The notes under the pieces were generated by a model. The model did no database searches and was not told where the DNA came from. It saw only the letters and a program-made list of their open reading frames with translations. Source: an uncultured Bacteroides sp. (GTDB lineage Bacteria; Bacteroidota; Bacteroidia; Bacteroidales; Bacteroidaceae). Taken from it: 18,923 nt of DNA. A program made the translations under genes and the position numbers. How positions within the stretch are numbered: position 1 is the stretch's first letter; every line of letters begins with the position of its first letter. Positions 13,415-18,923 of the stretch are shown piece by piece. Where the stretch lies: assembly GCA_900544075.1 (NCBI GenBank), contig UQTJ01000051.1, positions 1-18,923 on the forward strand. Direction: 5' to 3'.

Positions 13415-14935
13415 TTAATCTGCGTTGTTTTCTTCTGTAGCCAACAAATCTTCCGGCTTGCGTCTGCTGTGCATATATCTTGGTGCAGGCGCAGCTTTAG
13501 GACGTCCGTCGTCTGTCGAAGGACGCGGAGTGCGTGGCTTGTTTTCGTCGCGGTATTTGAATTCGCTCTTTCTCTCGCGTGTGAATTCTTTGCCGTCGCC
13601 CGCTCTTCTTCCTCTGAATGCAGGTTTGGCATCACCGTCTTTACGCTCCCTTCTTTCACCTTTGTCGTTGCCGAAAGGTTTTCTGTCCTTGCGGTCGCCT
13701 TTTCCGAACTCAGGCTTATCACTCCTTCTTCTTGGTCTTTCGCTTCTTTCTTCGCTCTTAGCCTTGAAGTTCTTGCCTTCCTCACCGCTTCTGAATGCCT
13801 TGAACTTGCCGTCGAACAACTGATACTGACGGAACTGACACTCCAAAGCACCGTTTATCAGGCGTATTTTCACGCTTGGCTTAAGTCCTATCTGGTCGAA
13901 ACACTCATCGCGGTAGCTCAATATCCACGCATCGTTGCCTGTGAAAGCATGTTTCAGTCTTTCACCAATCATCTTGTACAGACCAAGCAGGTCGTCCGAT
14001 GAGATTCTCTCACCGTAAGGAGGATTTGTTATGATGATGCTCTTTTCCTTAGGCTGTTCGAACTGCTGGAACGGCTGAATCTTCAGTACTATATCTCTGC
14101 TCAGCCCGGCAGCCTTTACGTTGTGAGTGGCAATTTCGTTTGCCTTAGGATTGTTGTCGTAACCGTATATCTTGTGGTTGAATTCTTTTTCCTGCGAGTC
14201 GTCGTTATAGATTGAGTCGAGAAGTTCGCGGTCGAAATCTTTCCATTTCTCGAATCCGAATTCTTTGCGGAACACACCCGGAGCAATGTTGCGTGCTATC
14301 AGTGCAGCCTCGATAGGAATAGTACCAGAACCGCACATAGGGTCGATAAGGTCGCACTCGCCTCTCCATCCTGTCATAAGAATCATTCCGGCAGCGAGAA
14401 CCTCGTTAAGCGGAGCTTCTACCTGTTCCTGACGGTAACCGCGGCGGTGAAGAGACTCGCCGGAGCTGTCGAGTGACAAAGTACACTGGTTTTCTGCAAT
14501 GTGGATATTGATACCCAGATCAGGCTTGTTGATACGTACCGAAGGACGGTTTCCTGTCTTTTCGCGGAAATAGTCCACAATGGCATCTTTTACCTTGTAT
14601 GCAACGAATTTTGAATGACGGAATTCTTCAGAGAATACTACAGCATCTACACTTAAGCTGCTCATATTGTCAAGATATTCATCCCATTCAATGCTTTTTA
14701 CAGCATCGTAAACTTCGTCGGCCGAGTTGGCAGTAAAATGTTTGATTGGTTTAAGAATGCGGATTGCAGTACGCAGGCAAAAGTTTGCTTTGTACATCAT
14801 AGCCTTGTCGCCTGTGAAAGAAACCATGCGGCGACCAATTTCGATGTTGCCGGCTCCCAATTCAGTGAGTTCTTGTGCCAATACTTCTTCCAGTCCCTGG
14901 AATGTTTTGGCGATAAGCTCGAATTCTTGATTCAT
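13415..14935 (-). CDS. THUMP-domain 23S rRNA guanine-N2 methyltransferase (RlmL N-half type)
   Basis: Class I SAM-dependent RNA methyltransferase of 506 residues. It has an N-terminal ferredoxin-like/THUMP region (about 1-165), then the UPF0020 methyltransferase domain with DPMCGSGTIPIEAAL (198-212) and the catalytic NPPYGERI (304-311). It matches the half of E. coli RlmL that makes m2G2445 and lacks the second methyltransferase (RlmK) part. Residues about 385-506 form a strongly charged, Arg/Lys/Glu/Asp-rich tail predicted to be disordered, probably an RNA-binding extension. The frame is open back to 14974, but the -7 box at 14979-14972 puts that Met before the transcript start, so the ATG at 14935 (MNQEFELIAKTFQGLEE) is chosen. 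The target position is inferred from the family. Confidence 0.88.
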   Translation of the reverse strand: MNQEFELIAKTFQGLEEVLAQELTELGAGNIEIGRRMVSFTGDKAMMYKANFCLRTAIRILKPIKHFTANSADEVYDAVKSIEWDEYLDNMSSLSVDAVVFSEEFRHSKFVAYKVKDAIVDYFREKTGNRPSVRINKPDLGINIHIAENQCTLSLDSSGESLHRRGYRQEQVEAPLNEVLAAGMILMTGWRGECDLIDPMCGSGTIPIEAALIARNIAPGVFRKEFGFEKWKDFDRELLDSIYNDDSQEKEFNHKIYGYDNNPKANEIATHNVKAAGLSRDIVLKIQPFQQFEQPKEKSIIITNPPYGERISSDDLLGLYKMIGERLKHAFTGNDAWILSYRDECFDQIGLKPSVKIRLINGALECQFRQYQLFDGKFKAFRSGEEGKNFKAKSEERSERPRRRSDKPEFGKGDRKDRKPFGNDKGERRERKDGDAKPAFRGRRAGDGKEFTRERKSEFKYRDENKPRTPRPSTDDGRPKAAPAPRYMHSRRKPEDLLATEENNAD

Positions 14936-14971
14936 GTTTGAAAAAAAATTACGTAATTTTGTTTTAGGGTA

Positions 14972-15003
14972 CAAAAGTACGTAATTTCAGTCGCTTAATC
15001 AAT
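14972..15003 (-). promoter_or_regulatory. Promoter of the rRNA methyltransferase gene
   Basis: On the minus strand ATTG (15003-15000), 20 bp of spacer, then TACTTTTG (14979-14972), a perfect TAnnTTTG. A direct repeat ACGTAATTT occurs on both sides of the -7 box (14951-14959 and 14979-14987), which could be chance or an operator. Confidence 0.7.
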
Positions 15004-15103
15004 GTTTTGGTATTGTTTCTTGTGAATATTTCTATAAACCGGGCGATATATTTATATGTCAATAAGAAGGTAATTTAAAATATTTTTATATTCAGAACAA
15101 AAT

Positions 15104-15183
15104 ATAACATTGTCTCATGTTATCGTAAAATGTAAATCATGAAACATATAAAAGTGCTTGAATAAACCGAGGCAGATTGCCTC
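15104..15183. repeat. Two small inverted repeats in the intergenic stretch
   Basis: ATAACAT-TGTCTC-ATGTTAT (15104-15123) and GAGGCA-GAT-TGCCTC (15169-15183) are perfect short hairpins. Neither is followed by a T run on the plus strand. They lie in the AT-rich stretch 15004-15246, which shows no gene and probably holds decayed insertion-sequence DNA. Their role is unknown, and either could be chance. Confidence 0.35.
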
Positions 15184-15246
15184 AAATTATAGAAAAGCTA
15201 TCATAATGGCCCAACACACCACAATCGTATCAGATGCAAAACAAAT

Positions 15247-15438
15247 AGCTGTCCATCAGAGAAAGCCAAAAGACTTAATATTTTTAGCATGATACCCCGA
15301 AGAAATCAATACAAGGTTTTTACTACACAATCATCCATCAATGAAGATAAATTTGTGGATTTTCTTGACAGGTTCTCTTTTGAAGTAAAGAAGAAAACGG
15401 GGGTTATCCTTGACAATGCTTCTGTTTATAAAATATAA
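15247..15438 (+). pseudogene. IS630-type transposase remnant
   Basis: This frame reads SCPSEKAKRLNIFSMIPRRN and continues through KVFTTQSSINEDKFVDFLDR to VKKKTGVILDNASVYKI and a stop. It corresponds to the middle of an IS630-family DDE transposase. VILDNASV is the conserved segment around the second catalytic Asp. The first Asp region, the C-terminal Glu and both ends of the element are missing, and upstream the frame meets a stop at 15190-15192. No terminal inverted repeats or TA duplication could be recognised. The remnant indicates past insertion at this spot and may be linked to arrival of the plus-strand gene that follows. Confidence 0.7.
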
Positions 15439-15486
15439 TTTTCTATTTAATGTATTGAGATATATTACAATGTAAATATAATTTCG

Positions 15487-15647
15487 TAATTTTGTTATCA
15501 TATATAATGCCTTTTTCAATTTTATTTTTGGATTTCATTCATTTGCATATATTTCTAAGATTACATTTTTGTGTGAGGCATTTTCTTTTTTATTAACCGA
15601 TAGACACCATGCAAACAAGGTGTATTTTGTAATATAAAACAAAACTT
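15487..15647 (+). promoter_or_regulatory. Promoter box and leader of the KamA-like gene
   Basis: TAATTTTG at 15487-15494 fits TAnnTTTG but has no good -33 element. An 11-bp palindrome TTACAATGTAA lies just upstream (15465-15475). The leader of about 145 nt carries an inverted repeat AATGCCT/AGGCATT (15506-15512, 15576-15582) followed by TTCTTTTTTATT, which resembles a weak terminator or attenuator. A 29-codon Phe/Leu-rich frame spans 15507-15596. A second short stem is ACACC/GGTGT (15603-15623). All of this is AT-rich and could be partly chance. Confidence 0.35.
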
Positions 15648-17729
15648 ATGAAACAAAAAAAACTTTTATACATGTCATTGAAAGCCTTGCGTGCCGAGTT
15701 TGAAAAATTGTTTCCAGATTTATGCCATATCGCGCAAATATGTGATGATTGCCATACGTTCGTAAACGAATTTTCTACATGGTTACGTCTGTGTCATAAA
15801 TCGTCTCTTACACATGAAACAGTAAAAACATGGGATTTTCTTTTACATAGCGAGGGGAAATGTGTTGAAGAGCTTTCTACAGGAACTGAAATGTACCTTT
15901 CAACAATAAGTATTCTATATGAATTTTTAAAAAAAGGCAAATATTCAGATATAAGTCCTGACGCTATAATGGACATATATTGCTTGCTAGCTGGAAATCG
16001 TGTTTCAAAAGAGGTTAATAAGCAAGGAATGATGTCCCGATGGTCTTCAGCGACAGACAAATCCGTATATGATATTTTAATGCAGAACAAACATCGTATC
16101 ATATCATTGCTTGTTGACAAAATTGATAAACACTCTGGCTCTTCGCGTTATTTTTTCCCGGATGGTATGTCGCACGAAGAGAAAGAATCTCAAGTTGCTT
16201 TATGGTGGAATGATTACCGTTTTCATTTGGCGATGGCTATACGTACACCTTCGGAACTTAACATGTTTTTAGGTAATACGCTTTCTGAAGAGCAAATGTC
16301 CATATTGTCCGAAGCCAGGAAAAAGCAGATGCCGTTTTTTGTCACTCCATACTATCTTTCTTTGTTGAACGTAACAGGTCATGGATATGACGATTCTGCT
16401 TTGCGTTCATATATACTGTATTCGCGTGAGTTGGTTGATGCGTTTGGTTCGATAAAGGCATGGGAAAAAGAAGACCGTGTGGTAGCTGGCAAACCAAATG
16501 TTGCTGGATGGCTTCTGCCAGAAGGTGGCAATATACATCGGCGTTATCCAGAAGTTGCCATTTTGATACCTGATTCCATGGGACGTGCATGCGGAGGACT
16601 CTGTGCGTCATGCCAGCGTATGTATGATTTTCAGAGCAAACGATTTAATTTCGATTTGGATAACTTGAAGCCAAAAGAATCGTGGTCGCACAAGTTGCAC
16701 AGATTGATGGAATATTTTGAAAACGACACGCAACTACAGGATATACTGATAACTGGTGGCGATGCATTTATGAGTCAGAACAATACGATAAGGAATATTC
16801 TAGAGGCTGTTTACCAAATGGCGAAGCGAAAGCGTAAGGCTAATTTGTCACGACCTGAAGGTTGTAAGTACGCCGAGTTACAACGAGTACGTCTTGGGAC
16901 ACGTATGCTTGCATATCTACCTATGCGAATAAATGATGAACTTGTTGATATTCTTGGTGACTTCAAGAACAAATCTTTGGAGGTAGGGATAAAGCAATTC
17001 ATCATTCAAACCCACTTTCAAACGCCTTTGGAGATGACGCGCGAAGCAAAAGTGGCAATAAAAAAACTATTGGGTAGCGGATGGTTGGTTACCAACCAGC
17101 TTGTTTTCAATGTAGCCGCCTCAAGGACAGGTCATACGGCGCGTTTGCGTCAAGTTTTGAACAGGGAGGGGATCATGTGTTATTATACATTCTCTGTTAA
17201 AGGTTTTAATGAAAATCGTGCGGTTTTTACACCCATCAGCCGTTCCTTGCAAGAAAAGGTTGAGGAGAAAAGGCTTGGTATCATGAACGAGGAGCAGGAA
17301 AAAAAGTTAATGGATATACTTATGACATCGAAGGACAAAGGGCGTGATGTCGGTGCTTTCATGAAAAACAACGATTTGCCTTTTTTGGCAACAGACCGTA
17401 GTGTTCTTAATTTACCAGGTATAGGAAAGAGCATGACTTTCAAACTTGCGGGTATCACGCCTGAAGGATGTAGGGTATTATGTTTTTCCCACGATAAAAC
17501 TCGTTGGCACAGCCCTGTCATAAATGCGATGAAAGATATATATATTGTGGAAAACAAGTCGATTGCTGCTTATCTCAGGCAATTGGCAGATATGGGCGAA
17601 CAGTTGGAAGACTATTCGTCTATATGGTATTATTGCTTTGGTGAAACTGAACCGCGTTTTGTGTTATACCAATATCCAGACACCGGACTTTCCGTTACCA
17701 ATGAGATTACTAACTTAGTATATGAGTAA
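15648..17729 (+). CDS. Divergent radical SAM protein of the lysine 2,3-aminomutase (KamA) superfamily
   Basis: A 693-residue cytoplasmic protein; the family's standard members have about 420. The 4Fe-4S motif CGGLCASC gives Cys315, Cys319 and Cys322. Arg324 follows, where lysine aminomutase has its substrate-carboxylate Arg. LITGGDAF (367-374) is the SAM-binding GGE/GGD motif. GTRMLAYLPMRI (417-428) and IIQTHFQTP (452-460) parallel KamA barrel sequences. PGIGK (590-594) parallels PGGGGK, so Lys594 may hold PLP. The two Asp that bind the lysine side chain appear to be Phe515 and Asn588. Residues 1-290 match no domain I know. Two starts are possible (Met1 or Met9). It is the only plus-strand gene in the right half, sits beside an IS remnant and looks AT-richer than its neighbours, suggesting transfer. 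The substrate is unknown. Confidence 0.8.
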   Translation: MKQKKLLYMSLKALRAEFEKLFPDLCHIAQICDDCHTFVNEFSTWLRLCHKSSLTHETVKTWDFLLHSEGKCVEELSTGTEMYLSTISILYEFLKKGKYSDISPDAIMDIYCLLAGNRVSKEVNKQGMMSRWSSATDKSVYDILMQNKHRIISLLVDKIDKHSGSSRYFFPDGMSHEEKESQVALWWNDYRFHLAMAIRTPSELNMFLGNTLSEEQMSILSEARKKQMPFFVTPYYLSLLNVTGHGYDDSALRSYILYSRELVDAFGSIKAWEKEDRVVAGKPNVAGWLLPEGGNIHRRYPEVAILIPDSMGRACGGLCASCQRMYDFQSKRFNFDLDNLKPKESWSHKLHRLMEYFENDTQLQDILITGGDAFMSQNNTIRNILEAVYQMAKRKRKANLSRPEGCKYAELQRVRLGTRMLAYLPMRINDELVDILGDFKNKSLEVGIKQFIIQTHFQTPLEMTREAKVAIKKLLGSGWLVTNQLVFNVAASRTGHTARLRQVLNREGIMCYYTFSVKGFNENRAVFTPISRSLQEKVEEKRLGIMNEEQEKKLMDILMTSKDKGRDVGAFMKNNDLPFLATDRSVLNLPGIGKSMTFKLAGITPEGCRVLCFSHDKTRWHSPVINAMKDIYIVENKSIAAYLRQLADMGEQLEDYSSIWYYCFGETEPRFVLYQYPDTGLSVTNEITNLVYE

Positions 17730-17741
17730 AAAAATAGGATT

Positions 17742-18767
17742 TTACAATAATTCTAATAAAGCGTCCACGTCTTCCTCGCATGTTGCCCAGCTGGTAACGA
17801 ACCTTACTATTGTTTCCTTCTCTCCGCGTGGTCCCCAAAGCTCAAATCCGGCATGAGGTGAAAGTCTGTCAATCTCTGTGTTTGGCAGGCATACGAACTG
17901 CTGGTTTGTAGGTGAGTCGATAAAAATCTTATATCCTTTGTCCTTGAAAGCCTGTTTCAGTTTCATTGCCATGCGGACAGCGTGTCCGGCTATTTTCTCA
18001 TACAGTCCGTCGGTGAACAGTGTCTCAAACTGGATTCCCTGTAGTCTTCCTTTTGCCAGCAATGCCCCGTGTTGTTTTATCAGAGGGAAGAAATGAGGTA
18101 AGCGTTTAGGATTTGCAGCCACTACAGCCTCACCGAAGAGGGCACCTACCTTTGTTCCCCCTATGTAGAACACATCACACAGTCTTGCAATATCTTTCAG
18201 AGTGACATCAGTTCCTTCTGCTGCCAGTCCGTAGCCAAGTCTTGCCCCGTCCATATACAGTGGAATATCTGCCTTACGGCATACTTGGCTGATGCTTTCC
18301 AGCTCTTCAAGACTGTATAGTGTTCCGTATTCCGTAGGATGAGAGATATAAACCATTCCCGGAGCGACCATATGTTCGTAAGTCTCGTCGCGGTAGAAAT
18401 CGGATATATATTTCTCTATGTCCTCAGCCTTGATTTTGCCTTCGTATTGAGGCAGAGTCAGAACCTTATGTCCGGTAGCCTCTATTGCTCCTGATTCGTG
18501 AACGTTGATATGTGCGCTTTCGGCAGCCAGTACTCCTTCGTGATGTCTTAGCAGTGCGTCTATAACTGTGGCGTTGGTCTGTGTTCCACCAACGAGGAAA
18601 TGTACGGCAGCTTCAGGCTGTCCGCAAGCCTCTCTGATAAGCTGTTTTGCTCTCTGTGTATATTGGTCCGAGCCATATCCTGTGGTATGTTCAAGATTGG
18701 TTTCCGTCAGTCGGCGCATCACTTCCGGGTGTGCACCTTCCATATAGTCTGTATAAAAGTATAGCAT
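17742..18767 (-). CDS. Low-specificity threonine aldolase-type PLP enzyme
   Basis: Fold-type I PLP enzyme of 341 residues in the beta-eliminating lyase/threonine aldolase family. It most likely cleaves L-threonine or L-allo-threonine to glycine and acetaldehyde in the cytoplasm. Visible residues are the ring-stacking His86 (AESAHINVHE), Asp173 with Arg176 (MDGARL) and the Schiff-base Lys206 (IGGTKVG). VGGTQTN (59-65) is the cofactor phosphate-binding turn. The length matches E. coli LtaE (about 333). It has its own promoter and points towards the KamA-like gene. The two stop codons are only 12 bp apart with no hairpin between, so the transcripts must overlap at their 3' ends. A related aminotransferase-class activity cannot be excluded. 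Confidence 0.88.
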   Translation of the reverse strand: MLYFYTDYMEGAHPEVMRRLTETNLEHTTGYGSDQYTQRAKQLIREACGQPEAAVHFLVGGTQTNATVIDALLRHHEGVLAAESAHINVHESGAIEATGHKVLTLPQYEGKIKAEDIEKYISDFYRDETYEHMVAPGMVYISHPTEYGTLYSLEELESISQVCRKADIPLYMDGARLGYGLAAEGTDVTLKDIARLCDVFYIGGTKVGALFGEAVVAANPKRLPHFFPLIKQHGALLAKGRLQGIQFETLFTDGLYEKIAGHAVRMAMKLKQAFKDKGYKIFIDSPTNQQFVCLPNTEIDRLSPHAGFELWGPRGEKETIVRFVTSWATCEEDVDALLELL

Positions 18768-18793
18768 TGTTGAATGATTTTATAATTCTGGTG

Positions 18794-18801
18794 CAAATAT
18801 A
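18794..18801 (-). promoter_or_regulatory. -7 box of the threonine aldolase gene
   Basis: TATATTTG on the minus strand matches TAnnTTTG, 27 bp before the ATG at 18767. The upstream -33 position shows no TTTG. Confidence 0.55.
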
Positions 18802-18855
18802 TGCATGATAACTTTTATATAGTAGAATTTATCAGTGATAATATTGAAAAATATC

Positions 18856-18863
18856 TAATTTTG
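18856..18863 (+). promoter_or_regulatory. -7 box of a divergent gene beyond the window
   Basis: TAATTTTG on the plus strand fits TAnnTTTG. No start codon with a long open frame follows within the last 60 bases, so its gene would begin outside the window. The -33 element is not clear. Confidence 0.4.
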
Positions 18864-18923
18864 CAACGTGAAGTTACGAAAAGAGTGTAATTTATTGGAA
18901 ATGAGCGTAGGTTAATTGCTCTT

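Noticed and set aside
13363..13851. Open frame of 162 codons overlapping the methyltransferase tail in another frame
   Set aside because: Caused by the repetitive, GC-rich tail codons; the product is low-complexity and has no promoter or family match.
14951..14987. Direct repeat ACGTAATTT around the methyltransferase promoter as an operator
   Set aside because: Only nine bases in AT-rich DNA, with no known regulator site resembling it.
15507..15596. 29-codon frame as a genuine small gene
   Set aside because: The DNA is T-rich, which by itself yields Phe/Leu codons; it is reported only as a possible leader peptide.
15648..17729. Annotation as lysine 2,3-aminomutase
   Set aside because: The side-chain-binding aspartates are not found at the expected places and the protein is far longer, so only the superfamily is claimed.

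Overview
The window comes from a Bacteroidota chromosome, most likely a gut Bacteroidales (Bacteroides/Phocaeicola/Prevotella type). Evidence: at least nine intergenic copies of the Bacteroidota -7 box TAnnTTTG, several with a TTTG-like -33 element 19-21 bp upstream; start codons mostly without a clear Shine-Dalgarno; and gene content such as a two-gene LysO exporter, a DUF6427-like membrane protein, an S9 exopeptidase and MnmD beside a zinc-type ABC system. Most of it is ordinary core chromosome, with one inserted stretch at about 14.98-17.74 kb.

Layout. 1-51: 5' two thirds of tRNA-Asp(GTC), cut by the window edge. 222-1502: enolase (minus). 1684-2262: rubrerythrin (minus), with a 7-1-7 palindrome closely resembling a PerR box at its promoter. 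2479-4173: SulP-family anion transporter with a STAS domain (plus). 4277-4376: a promoter and intrinsic terminator enclosing about 65 nt with no reading frame, a candidate small RNA. 4476-5398: split LysO-type amino-acid exporter, two genes with an ATGA overlap (minus), behind a leader whose hairpin would cover the first start codon. 5743-5814: tRNA-Gln(TTG) with its own promoter and a strong terminator.

5995-13335 is one long minus-strand gene string with gaps of 5-27 bp: S9 exopeptidase (prolyl-tripeptidyl-peptidase-like), purD, DUF6427-like membrane protein, YqaA/DedA-type membrane protein, mnmD-like tRNA methyltransferase, zinc-type ABC binding lipoprotein and its ATPase. No ABC permease is present. 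A three-copy repeat able to form two mutually exclusive hairpins closes the string. Upstream lies a THUMP-type rRNA methyltransferase with a long charged tail (13415-14935).

14980-17741 breaks the minus-strand order. It holds an IS630-type transposase remnant and a plus-strand gene for a 693-residue radical SAM protein of the lysine 2,3-aminomutase (KamA) superfamily. By eye it keeps the iron-sulfur cysteines, the carboxylate-binding arginine and the PLP lysine, but not the two aspartates that select lysine, so its substrate is probably something else. This is the best candidate for undescribed biology here. The window ends with a threonine-aldolase-type PLP enzyme (minus) and a divergent promoter for a gene beyond the edge.
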